A stretch of 64,000 nucleotides of DNA from an uncultured bacterium (GTDB taxonomy: Bacteria; Bacillota_I; Bacilli_A; RFN20; CAG-826). Positions 1 to 8,241 of the stretch are shown piece by piece. The notes under the pieces are model-generated. The model was not told the DNA's origin. It saw only the letters and a list, made by a program, of their open reading frames with translations, and ran no database searches. The number at the start of each line of letters is the position of its first letter. Position 1 is the first letter of the stretch. The stretch is taken from contig CASFZN010000019.1 in assembly GCA_949299195.1 (NCBI GenBank), positions 1-64,000 of the forward strand, in the 5' to 3' direction. Position numbers and translations under genes: made by a program.

Positions 1-2
1 AG

Positions 3-95
3 TATATGCGGTATTATAATAATAAAAGAATAAAGAAAAAAACAGGCTGGCTATCACCTGTCCAATACAGGCTTAAAAATGGTTATAATTGGTAA
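3..95 (+). CDS. IS3-family transposase, C-terminal fragment (partial)
   Basis: The window opens inside a reading frame whose residues include YNNKRI and SPVQYR, the usual C-terminal end of IS150-group OrfB integrases. Translation stops at TAA 93-95. Only about 30 residues are in the window, so the integrity of the element upstream cannot be judged. A sequence ending GGGTACCCACC at 138 is probably the right terminal inverted repeat. Unlike the copy at 5.2 kb, its Trp codons here are TGG. Confidence 0.75.
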   Translation, partial: YMRYYNNKRIKKKTGWLSPVQYRLKNGYNW

Positions 96-151
96 AAAAA
101 CGATAGCAAAAAACGGTCCAGTAAATAGGGTACCCACCATTATAAAAATTT

Positions 152-174
152 CCCCTTAAATAAGGGGTTTTTTA
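152..174 (+). terminator. rho-independent terminator
   Basis: CCCC-TTAAATAA-GGGG stem followed by six T. It lies just beyond the IS end and would stop read-through out of the element. Confidence 0.6.
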
Positions 175-253
175 TTACTTTCGAAGACTTTTTTATAAAT
201 TAAACTTCGCTTCCTTATTTATATATAATATGGGATTAATCGTACATTTTGAT

Positions 254-312
254 AAAGAGAGTTGAGATTTTCTGTAAAGCACCGCTTTTGGTGGATTTCA
301 ACTCTCTTTTTT
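254..312 (+). terminator. long branched hairpin with T-tract
   Basis: A perfect 12 bp stem (254-265 with 298-309) encloses a second hairpin CACC-N6-GGTG (280-293) and is followed by a T run. No gene precedes it directly, so it may end a short non-coding transcript. On the minus strand it has no equivalent tract. The rest of 175-402 holds no gene. Confidence 0.45.
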
Positions 313-324
313 CATGGATAAATA

Positions 325-339
325 TTTCTACGTGTAAAC
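325..339. promoter_or_regulatory. imperfect CTACGTG palindromic site (dispersed motif)
   Basis: TTTCTACGTGTAAAC is an imperfect copy of a palindrome that also occurs at 40716-40731 and, perfectly, at 47721-47742. It is probably a chromosomal protein-binding site. Confidence 0.35.
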
Positions 340-402
340 TTTTGTATACTAGAAGTTAACTGGAAAACTACTAAAAAACTACTAATATTAGGTTTTTGGC
401 GT

Positions 403-1290
403 TTATCTTCTAATTTTAATAATATCATCCTCTTCTAAATGCCCGACTAATAATGAAGAATTTTTATCATGATTTTTATAATTGCTTTTTACCAAGTTTT
501 CGTCAAAATTAGCATAACAATATCTACAAAAATTTAAGCAAGTGTTATATTCGCCAACATCTACTAGTTCTACACAGTTACATTTATTGCCTTTTCTAGC
601 TCTCCACTTCTTAAAATTTTTGCCAGTCATTTTAAAAGCTAGCTCTTTTGATATGCAATCACCTTTTTTAAAGCCATATTCAGTTAAATCTCTATCTTCA
701 AAACAAGTTTGAACTTCCATATTATTTTTATGAGCTTCCTCACTAAAAAATGTACCAATTTCTTTATAATCTTCTTCTTTTATTTCTCTATAATTCAAAA
801 TATTACGATTTTTTTTGACATTTTTATAAATATCTAAAAAAGAAATAATAAACAAAGATACATACCCATTAAGTTCTCTTGTTAATTTAGAAAACGCTAA
901 TTTATGATATTCAAGATTATATTTATTCGATAAAAATACTGGATCATATCTAATAACCACATTATCTTTTCCTATAATATTCGATAATTTCTTAATACTT
1001 TCTATTACTTCTTTTTTATCTATAACATGAGGCTCGATATCTTTTTTATAAGGAGTTAATGTAACATGCACCAATATCGGTTTATCTAAAAAATATTGAA
1101 TATTATCTACTAAGTTTTTAGGATTTTTAGTTATAAAAAAGTATAAATCTACATCTTTAATATAGATTCTAGACACTAACTTCTTATAAAAAGGATTTCT
1201 AACATCTAAATACCCTTCTTTTATTCTATTTATTAACCATTCCATATAATAGTTAACAACATCACTTCTACCGCTAATATTTAAAATCAT
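403..1290 (-). CDS. DUF1848 family protein
   Basis: A 295-residue protein starting at ATG 1290 with the N-terminal ILNISGRSDVVNYY block typical of DUF1848. Near the C-terminus it has the Cys-rich signature CNCVELVDVGEYNTC-N3-CRYCYANF followed by NYKNHDKNSSLLVG. In this family the Cys cluster is thought to bind an Fe-S centre, by analogy with radical SAM proteins, but no reaction has been established to my knowledge. Its length is near the family norm. It is monocistronic and divergent from the acyltransferase gene across about 80 bp, so the two promoters must lie in that gap. Confidence 0.85.
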   Translation of the reverse strand: MILNISGRSDVVNYYMEWLINRIKEGYLDVRNPFYKKLVSRIYIKDVDLYFFITKNPKNLVDNIQYFLDKPILVHVTLTPYKKDIEPHVIDKKEVIESIKKLSNIIGKDNVVIRYDPVFLSNKYNLEYHKLAFSKLTRELNGYVSLFIISFLDIYKNVKKNRNILNYREIKEEDYKEIGTFFSEEAHKNNMEVQTCFEDRDLTEYGFKKGDCISKELAFKMTGKNFKKWRARKGNKCNCVELVDVGEYNTCLNFCRYCYANFDENLVKSNYKNHDKNSSLLVGHLEEDDIIKIRR

Positions 1291-1368
1291 AAGTAATAAT
1301 CTATATTTTTTAATTATATATCTTTTTTAAGTGATATAATTAAAAAAGAAAAAGGGACTATTTTAATT

Positions 1369-2694
1369 ATGGCAAAACAAACACTACACGATAAGTTATA
1401 TTCAAGAAAATTACATCTACCAAATAGATTTTTATATGGCGCAATCTATCATTTAGGCAAATTAGTATTTAAAAAATATAATATGACTTTTAACTATATT
1501 GATGATCCTCGTAAAGAAAAAGGAAATATCGTAATGGTAGCAAATCACGCTAATCGTAACGACTTTTTATTTACTGCCATCCCTTCTTATCCAAAATTAT
1601 TTAATTATGTTGCCGCATATAATGAATTTTTTAGAACTAACCTTAAAGATTTATTTAGAATCATGCAACTAGTCCCAAAAAGACAATTTTTTAATGATTC
1701 TTACACTGTTTTTGAAATATTATCATTAGTTAAAAAATATAACGCTAATATCTGTTTTTATCCTGAAGGATTATCAGGAATTAGTGGTGCTAATCAACCA
1801 ATTACTCCAGGAAGTGGAAAATTATTAAAATTCTTAAAACTCCCAGTTTATGCCTGTATTACCCAAGGAGCATATCTAATTTATCCTAAATACGTTAAGT
1901 TTGGTGCTAAAGAAAGATATGCAAAAACCATCACTACTGTTTCTAAAATCTTTACTCCTGAAGATTTAGAAAAGTTAAGCGTTAGTGAAATCGATCAAAA
2001 ATTAAACGAAATCTTATTTAACGATGATTATGAATGGGCTTTAAAAAATAATATTCACTATAAAGATAATGGTTATCCAATTGCAAAAGATTTAGAGTCT
2101 TTACTTTATAAATGCCCTAAATGCGGTGCAGAATTTAAAAACGTTGGGGAAGGCAACGTTATTAAATGCCAAGCGTGTGGAAATGGCGCTTCAATTAGTG
2201 ATACCTATGCTTTAACTAAACTTAATAAAGACGATAAAATTCCAATTACTCAAACAAAATGGCGGAATTATCAAAGAATTCAAATTAAAAAAGCTATTGA
2301 AAATGACCTTAATTTTACCTTTGAAGTCGAAACAACTATTTCAGGACTTCCTAAATATCGATACGTTAAACCTAAAGAAAATGCTATTAAAGAAGGTGAA
2401 GGTAAACTAGTCTTATCCTTAAAAGATGGCTTTAAATATATTGGAACTAGAAATGGTGAAAATGTAATTTTAAGTGTTCCTAATAAAGAGTTATATACTT
2501 TCTGCATGTCTTATGATGGAGATATAATTCACTTCTTCTATCAAGGAGTTTTAACGCAATTTACCTTTAAAACTAAAGGAATGGCCGCAAAAATATTATT
2601 AACCCAACAAGAATTACATCGTGCAAGTGGTGGCGAATGGAAAGCTTTAAAAGATGAATATAATGAAGATTTAATCTTTCCTAAAGATGAATAA
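1369..2694 (+). CDS. PlsC-like 1-acyl-glycerol-3-phosphate acyltransferase with zinc ribbon
   Basis: A 441-residue protein. Residues about 50-200 form a PlsC domain with the NHxxxxD catalytic box (ANHANRNDF) and a later YPEG acceptor motif. This indicates acyl transfer to lysophosphatidate or a related glycerolipid at the membrane. Residues about 245-270 add a CPKC-N12-CQAC zinc ribbon and a long C-terminal domain, so it is longer than a minimal PlsC. The ribbon is unusual and its role is unknown. A SD-like AAAGGGA precedes ATG 1369. A terminator follows at 2735. Confidence 0.75.
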   Translation: MAKQTLHDKLYSRKLHLPNRFLYGAIYHLGKLVFKKYNMTFNYIDDPRKEKGNIVMVANHANRNDFLFTAIPSYPKLFNYVAAYNEFFRTNLKDLFRIMQLVPKRQFFNDSYTVFEILSLVKKYNANICFYPEGLSGISGANQPITPGSGKLLKFLKLPVYACITQGAYLIYPKYVKFGAKERYAKTITTVSKIFTPEDLEKLSVSEIDQKLNEILFNDDYEWALKNNIHYKDNGYPIAKDLESLLYKCPKCGAEFKNVGEGNVIKCQACGNGASISDTYALTKLNKDDKIPITQTKWRNYQRIQIKKAIENDLNFTFEVETTISGLPKYRYVKPKENAIKEGEGKLVLSLKDGFKYIGTRNGENVILSVPNKELYTFCMSYDGDIIHFFYQGVLTQFTFKTKGMAAKILLTQQELHRASGGEWKALKDEYNEDLIFPKDE

Positions 2695-2734
2695 TAACTA
2701 ATAAGAAATATTTATTTTTTGTAATTAATAATAA

Positions 2735-2775
2735 AAATTAGGATGATAGCTTAAACTAGTTCATCCTAATTTTTT
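2735..2775 (+). terminator. rho-independent terminator
   Basis: AAATTAGGATGA pairs with TCATCCTAATTT (12 bp arms), followed by a T run. It ends the acyltransferase transcript and may also serve the convergent htpG. Confidence 0.7.
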
Positions 2776-2798
2776 ATTAATTACTAAAATTTTTAATA

Positions 2799-4724
2799 TT
2801 ATTTAAGCATTATCTTATTTAAAGCTTTAGTAAATTCTTCTTTATCACTTACTTCAAGACCTCCTAAAAGTAAGGCTTGGTTATAAAGAATAATCGAATA
2901 ATCTTTAATTTCTTCATCACTTAATGAAGTCATTTTCTTAAATACTTCATGATCTGGATTAATCTCTAAAACCTTTTCACTCTTATATGAATCCATTCCT
3001 GGAATTTGATTTGCTTGATTTAAAGCATTTAAAATCTTTTCCATATTAAGACTCATTCCGTCTTTATTAACAATAGCAACTGGAGAATCTACTAATTTAG
3101 TTGAGAATTTAACTTCTCCGACCTTATCTTTTAATGATTCTTTAATTTCATCAAGTTGTCTTTTATAAGTTACATTTAAATCTTCGATCTTTTGTTTTTC
3201 TTCTTCACTTAATTCGGAATCATTAAATTCACTAATAGATTTAAATTCTTTATCTTTATATTTATTTAAAGCTCTAATTGCGAATTCATCGACATCTTTA
3301 TCAAAGAATAAAACATCAATTCCATCTTTTTTAAATCTTTCTAGTTCTGGAGAAAGTTTAATTTCATCAATTTTTAAGCCGCTAGCAAAATAGATTGCTT
3401 TTTGGTCTTCTTTCATCTCTTCAACATATTTATTTAAATCAATATATTCATTTTCATGATTTAAAGATTTAAACATTAATAAATCTTGAAGTAATTCGTT
3501 TTTATTTCCATACGATTCATATAATCCATATTTTAATGCTGAGCCATATAAATCATAGATTTTTGAATATTTATCAAATTCTTTCTCTTTTAATTCCTTT
3601 AAATTAGAAATGACTTTATTTTCGATAGAATTACGGATTCTTATGATGTTTTTATTCTCTTGGAGCATTTCTCTTGAGATGTTTAAATCTAAATCAGATG
3701 AATCGACAATTCCTTCTAAGAAATAAAGATAATTTGGCAATAAATCTTTACATTTATCCATAATAAAGACATTTTTAGCATATAAAGAGAGTCCGATATT
3801 TTCCCTGTTATATACTTCGTTTTTAAGTCTTGATGGGATAAAGATTAATGAAGAATATGAAAACACTCCTTCAACATTAATTGATATTGAATTTAATGGG
3901 TCTTGATAATCATGGAAATTAGTTTTATAGAATTTAGTTAATTCTTCATCAGTAATATCTTTTTTATTCTTTTTCCATAAAGGAACCATTGAATTTAAAA
4001 TTTTAGTAACGACCTTATTTTCATATTCGTTTTCAATTATTTTGCCATTTTCATCTTTTTTAGGTTCTCTTTCAATTACATCCATTTTAATAGGATATTT
4101 GACGTAATTTGAGTATTTTTCTACTAAATATTCAATGGTATAGTGATCTAAATAAGTTGAATATGTAGTATCATCGGTATCATCTTTTAAATATAAAGTA
4201 ATTGAAGATCCTACATCTTCTCTATCGATATCTTCGATTGTATATGATTCACTTCCTTCGCTTTCAAAGCGATAACCTTTTTTAGCATTTAAGCCTCTAG
4301 TTTCAATAACAATCTTTTTAGCAACCATGAATGCGCTATAAAAGCCAACACCAAATTGTCCAATAATATCTAAATCTTCTTTGCCTTCTTTAGCTTCTTT
4401 AATTTTATTTATGAATTCTTTAGAGCCGCTTTTTGCGATAGTACCGATATTTTTCACTAATTCATCGTGATTCATACCAATTCCATTATCTGAAATTGTT
4501 AATGTTTTTTCTTCTTCGTTAATTTTTAACCAGATTTCAGGATTCTCTAGAAGCGGAATTTTACCATTGCTATTAAAAGCTTCATATTTTCTCTTATCAA
4601 TTGCATCACTTGCATTAGAGATTAATTCTCTTAGAAATATTTCTTTATTACTATAAATAGAGTTAATCATTAAATTTAATAACTCTTTAGATTCTGCTTG
4701 AAATTCTTTCTTTTCAACTGCCAT
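2799..4724 (-). CDS. htpG: HtpG, Hsp90-family chaperone
   Basis: A 641-residue cytosolic ATP-dependent chaperone. The GHKL ATPase motifs are all present near the N-terminus: ELISNASDAIDK, DNGIGM, GTIAKSGS and GQFGVGFYSAF. The middle and dimerization domains follow and length is normal for bacterial HtpG. The SD AAGGAGGT lies about 7 bases before the start. A CIRCE operator sits about 47 bp upstream of the start, so HrcA probably represses it, unlike Bacillus subtilis htpG, which is outside the HrcA regulon. Confidence 0.97.
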   Translation of the reverse strand: MAVEKKEFQAESKELLNLMINSIYSNKEIFLRELISNASDAIDKRKYEAFNSNGKIPLLENPEIWLKINEEEKTLTISDNGIGMNHDELVKNIGTIAKSGSKEFINKIKEAKEGKEDLDIIGQFGVGFYSAFMVAKKIVIETRGLNAKKGYRFESEGSESYTIEDIDREDVGSSITLYLKDDTDDTTYSTYLDHYTIEYLVEKYSNYVKYPIKMDVIEREPKKDENGKIIENEYENKVVTKILNSMVPLWKKNKKDITDEELTKFYKTNFHDYQDPLNSISINVEGVFSYSSLIFIPSRLKNEVYNRENIGLSLYAKNVFIMDKCKDLLPNYLYFLEGIVDSSDLDLNISREMLQENKNIIRIRNSIENKVISNLKELKEKEFDKYSKIYDLYGSALKYGLYESYGNKNELLQDLLMFKSLNHENEYIDLNKYVEEMKEDQKAIYFASGLKIDEIKLSPELERFKKDGIDVLFFDKDVDEFAIRALNKYKDKEFKSISEFNDSELSEEEKQKIEDLNVTYKRQLDEIKESLKDKVGEVKFSTKLVDSPVAIVNKDGMSLNMEKILNALNQANQIPGMDSYKSEKVLEINPDHEVFKKMTSLSDEEIKDYSIILYNQALLLGGLEVSDKEEFTKALNKIMLK

Positions 4725-4770
4725 TTGAACTACCTCCTTAACAGATACTTTCTATATTTTAATACAAATT

Positions 4771-4797
4771 TTAGCACTTGCAAGAGGAAAGTGCTAA
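4771..4797. promoter_or_regulatory. CIRCE operator (HrcA site) upstream of htpG
   Basis: TTAGCACTT-N9-AAGTGCTAA, a perfect 9 bp inverted repeat with the canonical 9-base spacer. It differs from consensus TTAGCACTC-N9-GAGTGCTAA only in the innermost pair. Two further copies precede hsp20 at 35.8 kb. Confidence 0.9.
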
Positions 4798-4895
4798 AAA
4801 TTATAATTACTAGAAAACTACTAAATATCTACTAATAATCTACTATTTCTTTACTTTATCTAAACATCCTACAAATAAATAGCTTTATTTAATAT

Positions 4896-5075
4896 TTACG
4901 ATAAAATTCGTACTACATTTGATGTAAATCTTAATGTTTCTATTATGACCTCAAGAATACTACTAGCAATTGACATATTTGATTCAAAAGTTTCACTTCT
5001 TTTATCTTCGCTTTTACTTTTTGAAGTTTTATTACTTAATAAAAAACTCCAAACACTAATGGAGTAATCGATTAT
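4896..5075 (-). pseudogene. possible gene remnant in intergenic region
   Basis: In the 400 bp gap between htpG and the IS, one minus-strand frame is open for about 60 codons and ends at TAA 4896-4898 with a hydrophobic tail (SILEVIIETLRF). I see no start codon with a ribosome site and cannot assign a family. The flanks contain one copy of the ACTAGAAAACTACTAAA repeat (4809-4825) and otherwise nothing recognisable. Confidence 0.25.
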
Positions 5076-5203
5076 ATAAATTATTTAAAGAGTATAGGAT
5101 AAAGCTAATATGTGTTCTTGCATCCATTTAAGAAGCAATCTCTTTTTATTAAATCAAATTTATAAATAAAATTTGATAAAGTCAATTTAATTTTTACCAA
5201 TTT

Positions 5204-6753
5204 GGGCGTGCGGACAAAAAGTTGGGCATTAAATTAAGGGAGACTTAATTTATATGTACGATTTAAAAACAACAAAGAAAACGCTTAAACTACTTCAGAA
5301 ATACGATTGCCAATTTGCAAAGATATCAAGAGAAACTGGAATTAAAGCAAGAACTATAAGAAGATGATACAACTGCGAAAAAGCTGGTTACCTCTTTGGT
5401 AAGACCATTTGTTCATACTAAAAAGGGGAAACGGACTTCTGAACAAATGAAACAGATGTGTGATTATTATTTCGAACATGGAGAAAATATTTCTAATGCA
5501 GTTAAAAAATTTGGGTATCCATCAAAATCTTGTTTAAAATTATGGGTTAAAAAAGATAAAAGATATAAAAAGCCTAAAAGAAAAATGAAAGTAAATAAAA
5601 ATAATTGTTCGGAAGATGATAAAATTGCTATTGTAAAAGAATTTGCCAATAGGACAATTCCTGGGAAAGAAATGGCTGAAAAATTAGGTGTTACAAGAGA
5701 AATTATTTATATGTGGCGAAAAAATTAACGGGAGGAAAAATGGATATTGACAAGAGTAACAATAAAGACGAATTACTCACTGAAATTGATAAATTAAGGA
5801 AAGAGAAAAATGATTTAGAGTTTGAAAATAAAATACTAAAAAAGGCAAATGAATTAATAAAAAAAGAAATAGGCGTTAATTACGGTAATTTAACCAACAA
5901 AGAAAAAACTATTGTAGTTAACGCCTTAAAATGAACATATTCAATCACAGCTTTATTAAAGAAATTAAAACTCAAAAGATCTACTTTTTACTATGAATGT
6001 ACTAGAAATTTATTCGATAAATACAATGATATTAAAGAAAAAATAAAAATAATATCTAATGAAAATTATAAATGTTATGGCTATAGAAGAATCAAAATAG
6101 CTCTTATTGATACTTTCGACATTAATATTAGCGAAAAAGTTGTTAGACGCTTAATGAAACAAAACGGCCTTGTAGTTTATCAAAAGAGAAAAAGAAAATA
6201 CTAGTCTTATGAAGGTAAAATTTCCCCTGAAGTTCCTAATTTATTAAATAGAGATTTTAAAGTGAATAAACCATATACAAAAGTATTGACCGATATAACA
6301 GAATTCTCTTTAAAAGATGGAAAATTAAACTTATCTCCTTTAATTGATTGTTATGATGGTTTGCCAATAGTTTATACTTGTGGCACATCACCTAATTCTG
6401 AACTTACTAATACAATGCTTATAAAAGCCATGAAATAATTAAAAATAATAATTGTACTATTCATAACGATAGAGGATTTCATTATCGTTTCCCAAGTCGG
6501 ATAACATTAATGTAAAAATTTGGTTATACAAGATCTATGAGCAAAAAAGGGTGTTCGCCGGATAATTCAATGTGTGAGGGTTTCTTTGGAACAATAAAAA
6601 ACGAATTTTATTATCCTTACGATCGGACAAAGACAACATGCACTGACTTCATTGATAAATTAAATAAATATTTAAAATGGTTTAGAGAAAAAAGAATAAA
6701 AGTTAGACTATGGAAAAATTTAAAAACTGTCCAACAAAATGTCCGCATCCCCC
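5204..6753 (+). mobile_element. IS3-family (IS150-like) insertion sequence, decayed
   Basis: About 1.55 kb bounded by imperfect 25 bp inverted repeats at 5204-5228 and 6729-6753, sharing TGCGGACA and GTTGG blocks in the same order. A possible 3 bp TTT target duplication flanks it. It encloses one disrupted transposase reading frame. The right end abuts exactly the left copy of the tRNA-Glu direct repeat (6754), so the IS entered at or beside the element junction. Confidence 0.85.
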
Positions 6754-6758
6754 TTTAA
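5254..6758 (+). pseudogene. IS3-family transposase OrfA/OrfB, disrupted
   Basis: Starts at ATG 5254. OrfA has two helix-turn-helix stretches, OrfB the DDE integrase core (TDITEF, NDRGF, CEGFFGTIKNEFY). Disruptions include TGA 5365-5367 where RRWYN is expected, a frameshift near 5390, TGA 5932-5934 where ALKW is expected, TAG 6202-6204, a frameshift plus TAA near 6436 and another TAA near 6513. The OrfA-OrfB junction CGA AAA AAT TAA (about 5716-5728) contains A AAA AAT, an X XXY YYZ heptamer suited to the -1 frameshift typical of IS3. The TGA codons may be decay or a trace of a UGA=Trp donor. Confidence 0.85.
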
Positions 6759-6897
6759 ATAATTTTTAAAGTTTTACTAGATTTTTTTATACTGTAAAAC
6801 AAATTGCGATTGATACAATAGATACAATTTTTTAAGATTCAAAAATAAAAAAACGCGATGGTTATCGCGATTTTTGCAAGATGGTGACCTATACGGG
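6754..6897. repeat. attL: left direct repeat with tRNA-Glu 3' fragment
   Basis: 144 bp, about 93% identical by eye to 23717-23862. It includes the tRNA-Glu terminator and the last 16 bases of the tRNA gene (TGGTGACCTATACGGG on the plus strand), after which similarity stops. This is the displaced 3' end expected when an element integrates into the tRNA 3' end. Confidence 0.85.
6848..6875. terminator. terminator hairpin (displaced tRNA-Glu terminator)
   Basis: CGCGAT-GGTT-ATCGCG with A tract before and T tract after, so functional on either strand. The twin lies at 23811-23840. Confidence 0.7.
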
Positions 6898-7103
6898 GTT
6901 TTATTCAATTAAATTTATAAATAAAATTTATATTTTATTTATTAAAAATTGTTTTTTATAAATTTAAATTATGTAAAAATTTTCAATTTTTATTTTTTGT
7001 ATCAAGATTGTATCAGAGGATAGAAAAGGTTGGACATACAGGTTTGGGTGTGATGTTATCTGGAAGAATTAGAATGAGTTCTTTTAATTCCCTTGCAATA
7101 TAG

Positions 7104-7211
7104 TTAATTAAGAATTAAACTTATAATAGTTACAATGATTTCGACCAAAGTAACAATTATTTGAAGAATTAGAAGGGCGAGTTCTAATTCTTTTTTCTTT
7201 ACTTTTTTCAT
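7104..7211 (-). CDS. 35-residue membrane micro-protein (toxin-like)
   Basis: ATG at 7211 is preceded by a strong AGGAGGT site 4 bases upstream. The product has a basic head (MKKVKKKELE) and a 25-residue hydrophobic segment (LALLILQIIVTLVEII...) ending at TAA 7104. Short basic-plus-one-helix peptides like this are typical of type I toxins (Fst/holin-like). A related ORF follows at 7412-7528. A start-region duplicate in inverted orientation lies at 7274-7303. No family is assigned with certainty. Confidence 0.6.
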   Translation of the reverse strand: MKKVKKKELELALLILQIIVTLVEIIVTIISLILN

Positions 7212-7273
7212 AGCACCTCCTATTATCAAAAAAGATAGATTTATTTCTATCCAATTACTAAGAAGGTGGTGTT

Positions 7274-7303
7274 ATGAGGAAAGTCAAGAAAAAAGATAAT
7301 TAG
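7274..7303 (+). other. 9-codon divergent mini-ORF, inverted copy of the 7211 start
   Basis: ATG AGG AAA GTC AAG AAA AAA GAT AAT TAG, preceded by AGAAGGTGG. Its first ten codons resemble the opposing 35-residue gene (MRKVKKK versus MKKVKKK), so the two starts form a diverging duplicate around a 60 bp centre. TCTATCCAAT (7247-7256) and ATTGGATAGA (7333-7342) flank it as an inverted repeat. It may be a leader or part of an antisense RNA. Confidence 0.35.
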
Positions 7304-7411
7304 GTCTATCCTTATAAATAATTTCTAGGGTTATTGGATAGAGGGAGGAAAGATTTAGCGTTGAGGAAAAAATAAAATAAGTATAAAATAAAAGTGCTTA
7401 AAGGTTATGCT

Positions 7412-7528
7412 TTAAAGCAATATTGTTTTAATAATTTCAATTATGGTTGAAATTATTTTGAGTATTAGAAGTGCTAGTTCTAGTACTCTTTTTTTATTTT
7501 TTTCATTTTTGAAAATCCTCCTTCTCAT
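7412..7528 (-). CDS. 38-residue membrane micro-protein, paralogue of 7104-7211
   Basis: The hydrophobic part VLELALLILKIISTIIEII matches LELALLILQIIVTLVEII of the neighbour. The open frame starts at ATG 7528, but the better ribosome site (AGGAGGATTTTC) serves an internal ATG at 7506 whose frame ends after eight codons. One extra A in the AAAAAAA run (7488-7494) would join that start to the hydrophobic frame. So this is a frameshifted, slippage-decoded or alternatively started copy. A divergent partner ORF (from 7588, MREIIYIF...) again shares its upstream sequence in inverted orientation. Confidence 0.45.
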   Translation of the reverse strand: MRRRIFKNEKNKKRVLELALLILKIISTIIEIIKTILL

Positions 7529-7661
7529 ATTTGTTTAAATCACAATGTTTTGTGATAAAATCGGTTGGAGAAGGTGGATTTTAAAAAATGAGGGAAATTA
7601 TTTATATTTTTTTAATGAATGGATTCCTTTTTTTAATCTTAAATAATAAAAAAACAAAAAT

Positions 7662-7943
7662 TTACTTGTTTAATTTTTGTTTTTTCTCTAATTCATTAAT
7701 AATATTTTTTGCTTCTATTAATATATCTAATTGTTCTTTTGTTAAATAAATATTATTAGCAGGATCAATTAAATCAGATACTGGTATTTTATATAATTTT
7801 GATAAAAGATTTGCATAGTCAAAATTAAGCTTAACTTTACCAGTTTCAATGTTTGAGTAATTGGGCTGTGTAATTCTTAAATAATCTGCAACAAATTTTT
7901 GATCATATTTGTTTTTTGTTCTATAGTATTTTAATTTATTCAT
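7662..7943 (-). CDS. XRE-family HTH regulator
   Basis: A 93-residue protein with an N-terminal lambda-Cro-type HTH (KYDQKFVADYLRITQPNYSNIETGK) and a short C-terminal helix rich in Lys and Glu. It is a paralogue of the 94-residue regulator at 8238-8522: both end in TKEQLDxLIEAKNIIxE-like sequences. Its start overlaps the end of the 101-residue gene by 8 bases. The three genes form one minus-strand operon, probably the repressor module of the integrated element. Confidence 0.8.
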   Translation of the reverse strand: MNKLKYYRTKNKYDQKFVADYLRITQPNYSNIETGKVKLNFDYANLLSKLYKIPVSDLIDPANNIYLTKEQLDILIEAKNIINELEKKQKLNK

Positions 7944-8241
7944 ATTTTTCTTGTTTTTCTAGTTTTTTTATATTTTTAAAGGAATCTTTTAAATAATCTA
8001 AAAAATCATAAATGGTAAAATTTTCTTTATTAAAATTTCCTTCGTTGATTGTAAATTCATACATAGAATTTACTAAATATAACATTGGTAAAAAACCATT
8101 AGTCATTGAATCTTTAGAATATGCATGTTCATATAAAAGGATGGCTGAAGAAAATAATTTATCTGATAGTTCTTCAATTGATGAATATATATGTTCTTGC
8201 ATTGAAGTGACTTTTTGTTCTTCGTGATTATGAATGTTCAT
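7936..8241 (-). CDS. hypothetical protein between the two XRE regulators
   Basis: A 101-residue, mostly helical soluble protein with no signal peptide or membrane segment and no motif I recognise. Its start overlaps the preceding regulator by 4 bases (ATGA type) and its end overlaps the next, so translation is coupled. Its place between two repressors suggests a partner or modulator of them (an inference). The name of any family is unknown to me. Confidence 0.65.
   Translation of the reverse strand: MNIHNHEEQKVTSMQEHIYSSIEELSDKLFSSAILLYEHAYSKDSMTNGFLPMLYLVNSMYEFTINEGNFNKENFTIYDFLDYLKDSFKNIKKLEKQEKYE

Noticed and set aside
2280-2507. Minus-strand ORF inside the acyltransferase
   Set aside because: Antisense shadow of a well-supported gene, without start signals.
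5254-6758. UGA as Trp in the host (code 4)
   Set aside because: Several intact host genes end in TGA followed closely by the next gene's start (25638, 53163), and all intact proteins use TGG for Trp. The TGA codons in the transposase and in the kinase pseudogene occur with other disabling mutations.
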